Below are positions 10,853-24,035 of a DNA stretch of 64,000 bases, piece after piece; position 1 is the stretch's first letter; the number at the start of each line of letters is the position of its first letter. This DNA comes from Taeniopygia guttata. Taxonomy: Eukaryota; Chordata; Aves; Passeriformes; Estrildidae. Under the pieces are notes generated by a model. It searched no databases. It was not told where the DNA came from and was given only the letters and a program-made list of their open reading frames with translations. The translations under genes and the position numbers were made by a program. The stretch spans positions 28,933,001 through 28,997,000 of the forward strand of contig NC_133064.1 of the NCBI RefSeq assembly GCF_048771995.1, given 5' to 3'.

Positions 10853-11244
10853 AGGGTCCCTGCCTCTAGCCAGGTAGAGGCGAGGGAAAACCATGTTTTC
10901 TGGACTGTGTGGATTCGCTGGCCTGGCACATCGGAACCACAAAGATATAAGGCTTTGGTCGATACTGGTGCACAATGCACATTAATTCCATCGAGACACA
11001 TAGGGGCAGAATCTGTCTCTATTGCCGGTGTGACAGGCGGATCACAGGACTTTACCTTGGTGGAAGCTGATGTAAGTCTGACAGGAAATGAGTGGAAGAA
11101 ACACCCTATTGTGACTGGCCCAGAGGCCCCATGCATTTTGGGCATAGATTACCTTTGAAGGGGGTATTTAAAAGACCCAAAGGGACTCAGGTGGGCATTT
11201 GGGATAGCAGCTGTAGTGACAGAGGGCATCCAGCAATTGAACAC
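10853..11244 (+). pseudogene. ERVL protease and start of pol
   Basis: An aspartic protease domain has its catalytic DTG at 10961-10969 and the conserved GIDYL-type C-terminal strand near 11145. A stop follows at 11156-11158, and coding resemblance continues to the solo LTR inserted at 11245. The polymerase resumes on the far side of that LTR after the AACAC duplication. Confidence 0.8.
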
Positions 11245-12649
11245 TGTCGTGGTTTGACACGGAAAAGGAATTTTTCCGGAAGGAAGAGGTCAATTTGGAC
11301 ATTGACCAATTGAAGGTAGACACGCCTCAGAGAACACAGAGGGGTTAAAAGCAGAATTCCCAGGAGAACTCGCTCTCTTAGGTTCTGGTCAGCGGTCAGT
11401 GCAGGACTCTCCCCTGCCCGGCCACGAGCTGGGTGGGGGAGGGGAAAAGCCATGTGGCCTTCGGAGGTAGGCCCAAGGGTGGAGGGGCTGGAACCGGGCT
11501 GGCCCCCTGCAGATGGAAGGGTGGAGAAAATCTGGGATGTCTCCGTTCCCCCCAGAGTCTCTCTCTCCCAAGAGAGAAAAGAGACGGCGGTGGTTTTATC
11601 AGCAGTTCACCGCGGAGAAGGAGAAGAGCAGGGGGGCCGCAAGGTGCCCAGCCGGACTGTGGGAGCTGGAGCCTGGGCAGCAAGCCATCTCTGGGAGTTG
11701 GGACTTTTAACCCTTCCTGAGAAATGAAAGCTTTGTGAAATTTTTCTCCTCCTTGGTTTGAAAAAGAGAGGAAAAGAGACAGTCTGGGACCTGGGATGTT
11801 GGAAGGAGAAATTCTAGGTGGGAGGAGATGATGGAGTGGCTTTTTGGCTGGACTTTTTCTTGGCAGCCACAGATTGAACTGATCTTCTCCTCCAAGAGAG
11901 ACTGTATTTTAGGAGGATGCCGGTGAGCCAAAGAGACCTGCTTCAGCTGGGAAAAGACAGAAGTGGAGCGAACAGAGAAAAGTTAAGGAGGTTTGTGGTG
12001 GTGCCCCCTGTCTTCGCAGAGGAAGAAGAGAAGAAGATCTCTGTTCTTGGATCCTCAGCCCCAGGGGAAAATGGGGGGGACTGTGGTCCCAAAAATGAAA
12101 AACTGAACTGTTGTTTTTTCCCCTCTTGGCAGGGCATCCTTGAAAAGGAAAAATCCTAAAACGCAGTCTGTCCATCCATGCATTGGTGATGAGAGCACTG
12201 TGCATGGAAAGGAGAGGGTCACCACTGGCAAACTTTTTTTCTCCGGGCGGTGCCATGTGGTGACATGGAAGCACAGGATGTGGCAGCTGTGTTTCTTGGG
12301 GGGTCTGTGGCACAGAAGAGACTCCTCTCTCCCTGCAGATGGACTGGGTGTTGATTATCGGGAGGGTGGAAACCTGATTGGGGTCCAGATTGTGTCTCAC
12401 TGTGGGATGTTGGAGTTGGGTGGTGGGAGGAGGAATACTTTGGAAGGTTTTCATTTTGAATTGTGGGTGTTACTTTTTTTTTTCCCTCTCTTTTATAGTA
12501 GCATAGTGGTAGTAGTTTAATAAAGTTTTTTTCTTGTAATTAAGCTTGGGCCTGCTTTGCTCTGTTCTCGATCGCATTTCACAGCATTCAGTTGAGAAAT
12601 TGCATTTTCATGGGGGGCACTGGCATTGTGCCAGTGTCAAACCATGACA
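11245..12649 (+). repeat. Solo LTR, 1.4-kb family, copy 1
   Basis: 1405 bp, TG to CA, flanked by a perfect 5-bp duplication AACAC (11240-11244 and 12650-12654). The termini are inverted repeats of about 16 bp with one mismatch. A potential stem (GGCACTGGCATTGTGCCAGTG) lies just before the 3' end. AATAAAG near 12520 is the probable polyadenylation signal, placing the sense strand on plus. It interrupts the ERVL pol. The copy at 61745-63158 is about 97 percent identical by eye. Short open frames inside it are not genes. Confidence 0.93.
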
Positions 12650-15235
12650 AACACCTTGCCTGGACTGTCTGAGAATCCAACTACAGTAGGACTTTTGAAG
12701 GGAGAAGAACAAAAGGTACCAATTGCCACTTCAACAGTGCATTGTCGACAGTACAGAACAACTCGAGATGCTGTGGTTCCCATCCATAAGATGATCCGAG
12801 AGCTGGAGAGCCAAGGGGTGGTCAGCAAAACCCACTCACCCTTCAACAGGCCCATTTGGCCTGTGCGTAAATCTGAAGCAGAATGGAGATTGACAGTGGA
12901 CTACCGTGCATTGAATGAAGTGACTCCACCACTGCTGTGCCAGACATGCTGGAACTCCAGTACGAGCTGGAGTCCAAGGCAGCGAAGTGGTACGCCACTA
13001 TTAATATTGCCAATGCATTTTTCTCCATTCCTCTGGCAGCAGAATGCAGGCCTCAGTTTGCCTTTACATGGAGGGGAGTGCAGTATACCTGGAACCGACT
13101 GCCCCAGGGGTGGAAGCACAGTCCTACCATCTGCCATGGACTGATCCAGACTGCACTAGAAAAGGGTGAGGCTCAAGAACATCTACAATATATTGATGAT
13201 ATTATTGTGTGGGGGAACACAGCAGCAGAAGTGTTCGAGAAAGGCAAGAAAATCATCCGAATCCTCCTGGAAGCTGGTTTTGCCATCAAGAAGAGTAAAG
13301 TGAAGGGACCTGCTCGAGAGATACAGTTCTTGGGAGTGAAGTGGCAAGATGGACGGCGTCAGATTCCTACAGATGTCATCAACAAGATCACAGCTATGTC
13401 CCCACCAACCAACAAGAAGGAGACACAAGCTTTCTTAGGCGCCATCGGTTTCTGGAGAATGCACATTCCTGAGTACAGTCAGATCGTGAGTCCTCTCTAC
13501 CTGGTCACCCGCAAGAAGAATGATTTCTGCTGGGGCCCTGAGCAGCAGCAAGCTTTCACCCAGATAAGGCAGGAAATTGCTCATGCAGTAGCCCTTGGCC
13601 CAGTCAGGACAGGACCAGATGTGAAGAACGTGACTCTGCAGCCTGGAACCATGGTCTGTCCTGGAGCCTTTGGCAGAAGGTGCCTGATGAGACTCGAGGC
13701 CGACCACTGGGATTTTGGAGTCGGAGCTACAGAGGGTCTGAAGCGAACTACACCCCAACAGAGAAGGAAATCTTGGCCGCCTATGAGGGAGTCCAGGCTG
13801 CCTCAGAGGTGATTGGCACAGAAGCACAACTCCTCCTGGCACCCCGACTACCGGTGCTGGGGTGGATGTTCAGAGGAAAGGTTCCCTCCACACACCATGC
13901 CACCAGTGCTACATGGAGCAAGTGGATTGCTCTCATCGCGCAGTGTGCCCATATTGGTAAGCTGAATCGCCCTGGGATTTTGGAAGTAATTACAAATTGG
14001 CCCGAAGGTGAAAGTTTTGGTGTCACAGATGAAGAAGAAGAACCAGTGACACGGGCTGAAGAAGCTCCACCATATAACCAACTGCCAGCAGAGGAAACAC
14101 GCTACGCTCTTTTCACTGATGGTTCCTGTCGCATTGTAGGGATGAATCGGAAGTGGAAAGCAGCTGTATGGAGTCCACACAATGGGTTGCAGAGGCCACT
14201 GAAGGAGAAGGTGGATCAAGCCAGCTTGCTGAACTCAAAGCCGTTCAACTGGCCCTAGACATTGCAGAAAGGGAGAAGTGGCCAAAGCTCTACCTCTACA
14301 CTGATTCATGGATGGCAGCCAATGCTCTATGGGGGTGGCTAGAGAGGTGGAAAGAAGCTAACTGGCAGCGTAGAGGAAAACCAATTTGGGCTGCTGAAGA
14401 GTGGAAAGATATCGCTACCCGGGTAGAGAAGCTACCTGTGAAGGTTCGCCATGTAGATGCCCATGTCCCCAGAAGTAGAGCTAATGAAGAGCAGCAAAAC
14501 AATCAGCAGGTAGATCAGGCTGCAAAGATAGGGGTGTCAAAGACAGACCTTGATTGGGAACACAAGGGAGAGTTGTTCCTAGCACGATGGGCCCATGATG
14601 CCTCAGGCCATCAGGGTAGAGATGCCACCTATAAGTGGGCATGAGACCGAGGGGTGGATCTAACCATGGACAGTATTTCTCAGGTGATCCATGACTGTGA
14701 GACGTGTGCTACCATCAAACAGGCCAAGCGAGTGAAGCCCCTCTGCTATGGTGGTCAGCGGTCCAAGTACAAATATGGAGAGGCCTGGCAGATTGACTAC
14801 ATCACACTGCCCCAGACATGCCAAGGCAAGCGCTACGTGCTCACAATGGTAGAAGCCACCACTGGATGGTTGGAAACCTACATGTGTCTCATGCTACAGC
14901 ACGTAACACCATCCTGGGCTTTGAAAAGCAGGTCCTTTGGAGGCATGGTACCCCTGAGAGGATTGAGTCAGACAATGGGACTCATTTCAAGAATAGCCTT
15001 ATCAATACCTGGGCTAGGGAACATGGCATTGAGTGGATGTACCACATCCCCTACCATGCACCAGCTGCAGGCAAAGTGGAGAGGTACAATGGACTGTTAA
15101 AAACCACCCTAAAAGCATTGGGTGGGGGATCTTTCAAAAATTGGGGGCAAAATCTAGCAAAAGGCCACCTGGTTATTTAACAGCCGAGGTTGCACCAATC
15201 GAGCAGGTCCTGCCCAGTCTGAGCCCCAGAATATA
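12650..15235 (+). pseudogene. ERVL pol: reverse transcriptase, RNase H and integrase, multiply frameshifted
   Basis: RT motifs are clear, with YIDD at 13189-13200. RNase H follows, with a TDGS segment near 14115 and TDSW near 14300. Integrase shows an HHCC region (about 14590-14720), then catalytic acidic positions near 14795 (D of the DYIT segment), 14970 (SDNGTHF) and 15075 (KVERYNG). The coding frame changes near 12940, 13640, 14190 and within integrase (about 14890), and a TGA lies at 14642. No envelope follows; 15235-15637 is non-coding spacer. The YIDDI-type active site and lack of env fit ERVL. The element cannot encode an active polymerase. Confidence 0.92.
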
Positions 15236-15637
15236 GTAGATGGAGATAAAGTCCCAGTGGCACATGTCAGAGGTTTGTTAGGGAAATCAGTGTGGATCAA
15301 TCCTGCCTCGAGTACAGACAAACCCATTCGTGGGATTTTCTTTGCTCAGGGACCAGGTTGTACATGGTGGATAATGCAGAGAGATGGAACAACATGATGT
15401 GTACCTCAGGGAGATCTGATTGTGGGGTGAAACTATTGTGCAAATATCACTGTTTGCTGGATGTTACTGCCAATGTCTGTGCATGAAAACACACAGACAT
15501 GAGAAAGAAGGAAATGTGTAAGTGTCAAAGGTTTGAGCAAGTGAAATAGAAGGAAATGTGTAAGCGTCGAAAGTATGAGTAAGTGAAAGATATAAGTTTT
15601 AACTTGATGGAGTTTTTACATGATGTTGAAGATATGG

Positions 15638-15652
15638 AGATAAGGGGTGGAA
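15638..15652 (+). promoter_or_regulatory. ERVL polypurine tract
   Basis: GATAAGGGGTGGAA lies directly before the LTR start TGTCCTAG. The matching site in the minus-strand ERVL fragment (near 53208-53222) has nearly all these G changed to A. Confidence 0.75.
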
Positions 15653-16337
15653 TGTCCTAGGGTGACGTTATGGTGTTTGTATCTCCAATCGTGTGTTCTG
15701 TTTACATTTGATATTATGTTCTGTGCTTTCAGAACTGACTCTGAAAGTGAAGGTTTGTTTTGCCTTGTTATCAGCCAGTTCACCTCCCCCCATGGTCAGC
15801 TGTCTAGAAAAGGCTAGTGCTGGCTGGCTGGCTTTTGCTTTGCTTGCTTGCTTGGCTGGCTTGCTTTGCTTGCTTCTGCTTTTTCCTTTGCTTCCTAGTT
15901 AGTTTAGCTAAGCAGTCCAATTCTTTCCCTGGACTGTTTCTTTTCCTTTCCTCTTGCTGAATACCATCCAACCTGCTCCGGACTGGGACCTGGGAAACAC
16001 CGAGGAGCACCGAGATCCTGCATTTTGTGATCTGCAGCAGCCATCCCCAGTGCTGGAGAGCAATCCCCAGCGTCCAGCCCTGGGCGACCACTCCCAGGAA
16101 AGACTTTCTGGATTTGTTCATCTCTTCAGAGTGGTGAAAGAGTTTTGTTGTCATCTGGTGTTGCTAATTTTCTTTTTGGTGCTGGGGGGTGCTTTGTTCG
16201 TTGAATAAACAGGTTCTTTACCACTTCTCTGAGAGAAAATTTTTTCCCGAACCAGGTGGGTGGGGAGGGGCCGTGGGGGTTTGTTTTCTGGGGGCTCCTT
16301 CCAGAGGGTTTTCCCCAAATTTGCCCTAAACTAGGAC
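15653..16337 (+). repeat. ERVL 3' LTR
   Basis: 685 bp with perfect 8-bp inverted ends (TGTCCTAG and CTAGGACA). AATAAA near 16205 is the likely polyadenylation signal. A tandem TGCTTGCTTGGCTGGCT-like stretch lies at about 15820-15890. The 5' partner is outside the window, so divergence cannot be measured. Confidence 0.88.
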
Positions 16338-18939
16338 ATCCTCCCATAGCTAAATACAGTGCATAGATATCCTAACATAAGGTCTAGGATTATATTACTA
16401 TTATTATATTTTATTATATGTAGCTCTAGGGTTGCTTTAGCACTTTTCCACTACCTGAGTGACAGCTATTGCTTTTATTTGGCTGTTCAGCTATGTTAGA
16501 TAGTTAACAGCTACCAACTTATCAGAATTACAGTTTTATTTCAATTTGCAGGATTATTTTAAGCAAGGTTATATTTTGCTCATGAGCCCACATTCAAAAA
16601 CAAAGAACAAAAAGGAGTACAGGATCATTAAATCTGCATAAAAGTGTTGCTTTAGTGTTAAGCAGCTCCCAACACTAGTGATGTTTTAGGGGGAAAACCC
16701 ACTATTGTCAGTTTTATCGAGGATATAAACACTCAGAAAAATCACATTACTTGGATAGTCAAAATACTGGAATGTATTAAATATATTCCAGCAATCACTA
16801 TGTGAAGACAGTGAATATACTCAGGGATGCAGCATCTCTACAGGACAGACTTTGTCCCTTCCAGCATCTTTCAGGTTTTCTGTTTGTCTTTAGACACTGT
16901 CCCTCTTTTTGCATTATTCAAAAGAGATTTTAGTGTTTAAATGTGTCGTATTTCAAGTGCAAAGTGCAGGAGGCACTGAAGACAGCATCACCAACTATAC
17001 ATAAGGGAAACAGTTTTCAGGTGATCCACAGAAGACTTTCAAAAGTCCTTCACATGATTTAGAGATTAAAACAAAGCCTTCTAAGTTAGACCTTCAGAAG
17101 CTTTTTGAGTCTGGATACATGCTTATTTAATTCCAGCTTTTCTCATGCAAACAAGGTCCCCTCCTCAGCAACACAGCTTTCTTGCTAGGACTTCTCAAGA
17201 GCACTTTCTCTCACTTGATTTTAGTTTTTTAAACCAATGCAACACTGTGCATGCAGGATTTTTTGCTGTCGACGGCAAAGGAAGTAGCTTTTCTGCTCAG
17301 CGTGACTGGCCAAGTTAGTAAAGGGTGGATTCAACGGCTAGTTCAGATTTGCCCTAAACTAGGACAGTGTGCTTCCAACAATATCAAATATTACACATAT
17401 CATATTATACTGGCCTCAATTACACTCACTACATATAACAATAGTAACTAGTCAGACTATCAACTGACTAGACAACAGGTAGTATTTAAAATCGCTTTAA
17501 GAACCCAGTGAAATGCCACAAACATTCTGGTTTAAATTTTCTTGTGTAGCCAGCCTGCTTAAGGAGGTTTAGCCATTAAACAATTTAGAATAGGTTTTCA
17601 TTTTCTCTCCCAATGCAGCTTCATCTCTGCTTAATAACCTGGGCATTTATCTTTTTTGTACTGTATAATCACAACCTGTAGAAATACTTTTAGTCATTTC
17701 ACAACTGAGAGGAAGCATTCTGTTTAAATAAAAGAATGCAGCTTGGGAATGAACAGCTTTTCTGAAATATGTCAAGCAGTCATTTTTAATGAAGTAGATT
17801 AATTTTTCCTTCTTTGTTATTTCGGTGTGCAGTGTCATGCTTTGCAGACCAGCAGCTGTTGGCCTTGTAGTACTACCATCCAGTGTTTCAGTCAGGTAAC
17901 AAAGGATTTGCACATAGTCGCAGGGGTTCTTGCTTTCTGATTAAAAATTTTTGGCAACCTAGCAATGAAACAAGGGCTGTGCCAGCTTAACAGACTCTCA
18001 TTTTAAAGCTGTGTCCATATATAGCTATTGCAGGCTCATAGAAAACAAATCCCTGCATGTTCCTGTCAGCACATTTGGCAATGCTATGCCATCCCCTGCT
18101 GGTCTGGAGGGGCTTCCCAGACCTTGCCCTTGCCTTCTAGGCAAGAAATTAGCTATGGCTTTGCTAGCAGCTCATTGTTTGGGGTTGATGTGAGTAATTA
18201 TTCTGTTGCTGCCTTGTTACTTGGTGTCAGCTTATTATGGTGGTCAGAGCACTAAAGATGGTATTCAGAATGGAGGCTGTAATACAATATTGTCTTTCAT
18301 CAGATAACTGCAAAGCTACTGAAAAATATATTCCTGCGAACTATGGCTTTCTCTTTAGTGCTGATGAGCTGTGAGATCTGTGGTTGCTCTGGAGACAAGT
18401 TGAAGGATGGCAGACTTGGTCAGGGCTGCTCATCAGCCCTCCCTCCTGTTTAAGAGATTAGTTGGTGCTAATACAACTTCACCCTGCTTGCTGCTCTTCC
18501 AGCCTAGGCTGTACTAGTGGCTTCACACGGGATTTGTGTGTTTGAAGAGCTGCAGGAAGTTCTCAGTTTTGATCCCCTTAGATAGTTACTTGTCAGGAGC
18601 AGGGAAGGAAAACAAACTGATGTTGTCATTTGGTTGTGGTTCACAGGGGCTGCTCACTGAATTTTTACCCACCATGACTTCCAGGCTTCTATTTTTGGAT
18701 AAATTTCTTTCAGATTTTTTTTCCTAAATCCCTCTGTAATTGGGGAGGCAAGATTAAACAGACACAATGGTAAGAAGGTTTAATTTCCTGTATGTGCCTG
18801 AACCCCAGTTTTGCAGCACTTGGCAAGAGGAATGTGGGTATAAGGTGTGTGTCCCTGATGTGACAGGTTACATTTTGCTACTGTTGATAATTTGAAGGAT
18901 TAACGACTTCTGTTCCATGGTGAGAGAAGGGATACCACA
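16338..18939. other. Non-coding region, probable MEX3C intron or flank
   Basis: AT-rich single-copy-looking DNA without a convincing reading frame, RNA gene or full repeat. It lies on the 5' side of the MEX3C-like terminal exon, so it may be intron or 5' flank. The first MEX3C exon is not seen. A short match to the ERVL LTR 3' end lies at 17348-17366. Confidence 0.5.
17348..17366 (+). repeat. Short match to ERVL LTR 3' end
   Basis: TTTGCCCTAAACTAGGACA is identical to the last bases of the ERVL LTR at 16319-16337. The sequence before it does not obviously align to the rest of the LTR, so it may be a truncated relic or a recombination scar. Confidence 0.35.
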
Positions 18940-20262
18940 TGTCATGGTTTGACAAGGAAGTGAATTTTCTCAGGAAGTTGGTAGTCAAACCAATCAGTGG
19001 TCGGGGTTGGATATCGGCATTTGGACTGACCACTGAAGGCATGGACACGCCTCTGAGAACACAGGGGGTCAAAAGCAAGAACTCCCAGGAGAACTGTCTC
19101 TTTGGTTCCGGTCAGAGTGGAGTGCAGACTCTCCCCTGCACAGCCTCAGGCTGGGTGGGGGAGGGGCAGCCATGTGGCCCAGGCTGAGGTAGGCCAAAGG
19201 GTAGAGGGACTGGAACTGGGCCAGCCCACTGCAGATGGAAGGGTGGAGGAAATCAATGGTGACAGTAGTACACCATCGGGGGAGGGGGGGGGGAGGTGCC
19301 CAGTCATGGGAGTTGGAGGTCTGGGCAGAGATCCCGGGCGTCTGGAGAATTTGAGTCTTTTAACCCCTTCTTGGATTATGAAAGCTTTGTGAAATATTAC
19401 TCCTCCTTGATCTGAAGGAGAAGAGATGGCCTGGGAGTGAGTGGTCAGAAGAAGATGGGGAAATTAATTATAGTGTGGGAGGAGATGATGGAGTGGCCTT
19501 GGCTGGACTTTTCTTGTATAGCCATAGACTGAACCAGATTCTCCTGCAACAGAGACTGAATTTTTAGGGGGATGCAGTGGTGAGCCAAGAGACCTGCTTC
19601 AGCAGCCGAGAGTGACAGGAGTGGAGTGAACAGAAGAAAGTTGAGGAGGGTGTGGTGATGCCCTCTGTCTTCAGAGGAGAAGAAGATCTCTGTTCTTGGA
19701 CCCTCGGCCCCAGGGGAAAATCGGGGGGACTGTGGTCCCAAAATGAGAAACTGAACTGGTTTTTTTTTCTTTGGTCCTTGGTAAAGCATCCTTGAAAAGA
19801 AACCCTATGAGCAGTCTGTCCATGCATGGTGGTGAGAGCACTGTGACATGGAAAGGAGTGTCACACTGGCAGATTTTCTCCAGGCGGTGCCATGTGTGAC
19901 ATTGAAACACAAGAGGTGGCAATTGTGTTTCTTGGGGGGGTCTATGGCACAGGGGAGACTCCTATCTCCCTTGATGGACTGAGCATTGATTATCTGAAGG
20001 GTGTTAACTTGACTGAGGGTCCGAGTTGTGTCTCACTGTGGTTTGTTGGAATTGGAGGGGGGAGGATGAATGTTTTGGAAGGTTTTCATTTTGGATTTAG
20101 TGTGTGTATGTCTTTTATAGTAGTAGTTTAATAAAGTTTTTTTCCCTTTGTTATTAAGCTTAAGCCTACTCTGCTCTGTTCCTCTTTGCATCTCACAGCA
20201 TTTATTTGGGAAGGTGCATTTTCATGGGGGCACTGGCATTGCGCCAGCATCAAACTGTGACA
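18940..20262 (+). repeat. Solo LTR, 1.4-kb family, copy 2 (older)
   Basis: 1323 bp, flanked by a perfect 5-bp duplication CCACA (18935-18939 and 20263-20267). It aligns along its length to 11245-12649 but with many substitutions and small gaps, so it is clearly older. AATAAAG near 20130 keeps the same orientation. Its G content is normal, making it a useful comparison for the hypermutated copy at 56401. Confidence 0.9.
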
Positions 20263-20267
20263 CCACA

Positions 20268-23200
20268 CAACAAAGGGAACCTCATCTATAAATTGATCTT
20301 TGTCCCATTCCCGCTGTGTGACATGGAGGTGAATTCAGCAGAAGGAAACTGGGGAAAGGTTACATTTCTCCATGGCTGTGCCGAACAGGAGTCTGGAATG
20401 CTTTTTTTGGGGTGGTTCTTGGCTCATGGCAGCAGCTCAGCTGGTGTGGTGTGAAGCAGGTGTGCACAGGGTTCCCACTGCGGTTACTTGGCTCTTCTGG
20501 CTTCATTGGGGAGTTTCCTTCATGGATTGAATGGCCTGAGACTGGGTTTGATGTCTCTCATCCTGTTAGTGATGATGAAATGTGAAAGGGGGAGTGAAGG
20601 CTGAGCTGGTTGTTGCTGTGTGATGGGTGAGGACTTCAGGTGCTGTGGCTGCTAAACTTAACTCTCATTTCAAGGTGGAAAAATTGTTCTGTCTTCTTAT
20701 CATCTCTTTTTAATTAGGAAGTATTTGATAATTTCAATTGGCAGTATATGTGGTAACCTATTCCTTTATTTTTTCTTCCCCTTTTTCTTTCTCAGTCTCC
20801 TGAGCTTAGATACAGAAACATCTTGATTTATCCTTTGGCCCTGTGATTTCATAGCTGGCAGAACTTGTCATTGTGGCGGCAGAATTGTTGGAGAGGGGAT
20901 GGGATCTGCTGTGCTTTGCAGCATTGCCTCAGTAGTGACTAATAGAAGAGGGTGGGAAACCAGAGCAGCTGAGTAAAAGCAAATAGAAAGGTCATTCAGC
21001 AGGAGTAGTATAATGGGCTAATGACCTTGTATTTTGACATGAGTGTCTTTTGTGGGGATTTCCAGCACTCCTTATTGACAAAATCTGGTGGATGTTGACT
21101 GACTCATTCAGAAATATTTGGTTTTGTATGTGGTGACTTTCTTCAGTTCTTCCTAACTTTTCAGATACAGATTTAGAGTTGATCTTGATGGTCTGGGGAG
21201 TCAGCTTTCCACTGAAGCCAACTTTCTGATGTTTAAAAGTCTTGTTCTGTTGCTACAGGGCTTTGAGGCAGTGTTTGGCCTCTGCTTTCTAGGTATGTGA
21301 CTCATACCTTAAAAGCATCTTGGTCTGTGCTGTTCTGCAGCCTGAGAAAGAAAGGCAAGAAGGCTTTTCTTTATACTGGAGTGGTTTGGAAATGTGACAC
21401 TGGCAAAGTACTCTCTGGGAATTTGCAGGGAATGGAGTTGAAGGTGCATAATTGTAACTTAATTTGAATTTCTAAAATATCAGGAAAATCTTGTTTAAAA
21501 TGTAAGCTGTAAGACGTGGTAAGGCTGTATGAAATCTGGAATTAAGTGGCTTTGAACTGTGATATATAATATAGAATTATATTGCTATTTAGATGTCTAT
21601 GTCTAAATGCCTCTAGTATTCTTTAAATGTTGCCTCCGTAATTTTTCAGGAAATAAGGATATATACTTGAGTGGAATGGAGTAAATGAAAGTAATCTGTG
21701 TATATTGGAGAATAATTGATACACAGCAGGAGACTGACTTTGGGTTTAAGTGTTCCAGTAAAAAGAGTGTGAAAACTTCAGTGACACCATTTTACAGATC
21801 CTTTGGCTTAATGTTTGAGCCCACTTTATTTTCTGAGTAACTGGGAAGGAATTGTTATAGATGAGTAAATGGTTGGCTCTCACAATTCAGGGGTAAACAT
21901 AATATGTATGGTAAAAGAAGTTTTATAAATGTATAGTTATGTTACTGCAATGTGCTCCCCCCAGTATGTGTTATCATGGGATGGTTTTGGTAATCTGGGG
22001 ATTTGGAAAGGTTGGCTTGTTACTATGGCAGCACATGACCTCCAATCAGAATGTAAGAAAGTGACTTCTACCACTGGACAGCAAGGAAGGAGTTGACTGA
22101 CAAGGCTCTAGGAGGGGCTAGAGATATGAAAGGCGAAGCATCCATCTTGAAGATAAGCCAGCCATGTGGTAGGCAGCCATGAAGGAGGTTCTCAGGACTG
22201 TTCTTCCTTATTTAGTCCTTTTGCTGTATTATTGTTAAGGTTTAATAAACCTTTAAATTTTTTTTAAGTGAGCAGTTGTTTCTCACATAATGGGAATGGA
22301 GTGGGTAAGCAGATTTGCTACAGGGAGAAATGCAAAGACATGGAAGGAGTAAAGGTAAGTTGCCAGTGAGGTGCTGCTCTCTGGTACATGTAGGGAAATG
22401 GCATGGCTTCAAAGGATGTGTGCTTTGCCACCTCCGTAAGACATCTCATGTCTTATGGGTTTGTTCTCTCCTACTGACACTTGCTGATCGACATGTTTGG
22501 GTCTCTGGTCTGTATCCCCTCCTTTGCACAGGTATGTCTGTGCCTCACACCTTCTCTTCCGGGAGCCCTCCTGTACTCCTCCGTGTGCTTTCTGGGGGAG
22601 GTAGGGCCTCTCAGAGCCCTCACTAGCTATTGAAGATTAATGAACTTTATTTCCAGCTGTGTCATGAAAACAAAGGGCTGTTGTGTTCAGCCTTTGTTCT
22701 TGCTATGTGCAGGGACCCTTCAAGAAGCAGCTCTTCCTCCCCTCTATTCCAACCAGCATCTGCATGTTTGCTACTTTCTTTTTATTAGTAGATAGTACTG
22801 AATAAAATGCATCTTTGTGTGGTTTTCTAACTGTACAATTTATTGCTTGTGATGCATTGGGTGCAGAGGACTAATAAAACACTATTTTGAGTACCCAAAT
22901 GGTTATGAGATGCTTAAAGTAAATAAGGAAAAGGTGAATAAATTGCTGTAAGTGAAATGATGCTTAAAACACTTGATCTGAAAATGTTACTTATAATTTT
23001 TTCAAGATGAGGTTCACTATAAAATAAAATTTACTGTGACATGCTTTTGAATTTGTTCACAATAGGATAAATTCAATTAAGACTGAAGCCAGTAGACTGT
23101 CTTGCATGCCATGGACCTGCTTGTGTCTCTTCATTTTGCAATGCCTGCTTTTCTGGTTCTGTCATGGGTAAAAGGAGCTTCTGTATGTATTTCAAAATGC

Positions 23201-24035
23201 CTTGAGCATCTTGGGAAAGAGCCTCTTGTCAATGTGTCATAGCAAACTTTATAATTCAGTCCTCAAAAATCAAAGACAAATATTTCATTAACTTTTTGCT
23301 TTTATTTCAGACTATATTTACTCAGTTAATGAATGAGAGAAATTCCACATAGGCACATACTATTACATAGTAAGCCTTATTTACATGCAACAAACTGCTT
23401 GAACTCCTACTTGGCAGTTCAAGGAGTGGCTCCTTCATCCCCCAGGGAAGAGTAAAGTTTTAAATAACACTTGCTGATAAAAGGAAGCAAATTACGAGTT
23501 CTCAGTTAATCAATTTTATCTATACCCTACACAGGTTGCAATACAGACACGTCTCTCACTTGTAAATGTTTAATTTGCTTTTAGGTCATGCTTGTTCGTG
23601 GAAGGCTAATATATCAGCAAACTTGTGTGTGAACCTTTACTCCTTTTGCAGGATCTTAGAAATAACTGAAGTATACCAAATCAATGGAAAAAAATTTAAA
23701 CCTACCAGTATGTATGGGATAATCACAAAGGTGGTTGACGGAGGAAAAAGTCATTCATGTTTATTCACCATCTAATAGCAATTGAAGAGTTGCTGGGCTA
23801 AACCAGCCCAAGAAGAATTGCTAAAATAGTTTGTGGCTATAAGTATCAGAGGCATGTTTGGAAGTAATAGGTATAAGTTGTTACTGGTTTTGCTGATGTG
23901 GCTTGCAGAAATGCAAACAGCTGCTTCTGGTTTCACCCTATGGTTTCTTGAAACTCTCAAACAGGTTAGATGGCTTTCTTGTGGATTTCTAAACTTGGAT
24001 GTCTTGCTAAACTTGTATATGTTTCCTTTAAACAG
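20268..24035. other. Non-coding region upstream of MEX3C-like exon
   Basis: AT-rich and intron-like, with a pyrimidine-rich stretch and AG just before 24036. No gene is supported. A possible old LTR-like segment lies at about 21967-22290, with TTTAATAAACC near 22240, but clear ends and a target duplication were not found. Confidence 0.5.

Larger units (their letters stand above)
1..16337 (+). mobile_element. ERVL (class III) provirus, 5' end outside window, split by two insertions
   Basis: An ERVL-type element runs from the left edge to its 3' LTR. Its pieces are gag (3-1096 and 10361-10852), protease (10853-11244), reverse transcriptase, RNase H and integrase (12650-about 15235), a polypurine tract and a 3' LTR (15653-16337). 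There is no envelope gene, as usual for ERVL. Removing the class I ERV (1097-10360) and the solo LTR (11245-12649) brings the pieces together at exact 5-bp target duplications, so both inserts are younger. Several frameshifts and stops make the element non-functional. The 5' LTR and primer site lie upstream of the window. Confidence 0.9.

Noticed and set aside
11396..12520. Many open frames of 60-180 codons on both strands, repeated at 61897-63006
   Set aside because: They are in the G-rich 1.4-kb LTR, are not conserved in the older copies and lack protein similarity.
17251..17451. 66-codon frame near the ERVL LTR-end match
   Set aside because: Short, with no coding features, and it spans the LTR-end relic.
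21967..22290. Defined solo LTR
   Set aside because: A polyadenylation-like signal is present but no matching ends or target duplication could be found.
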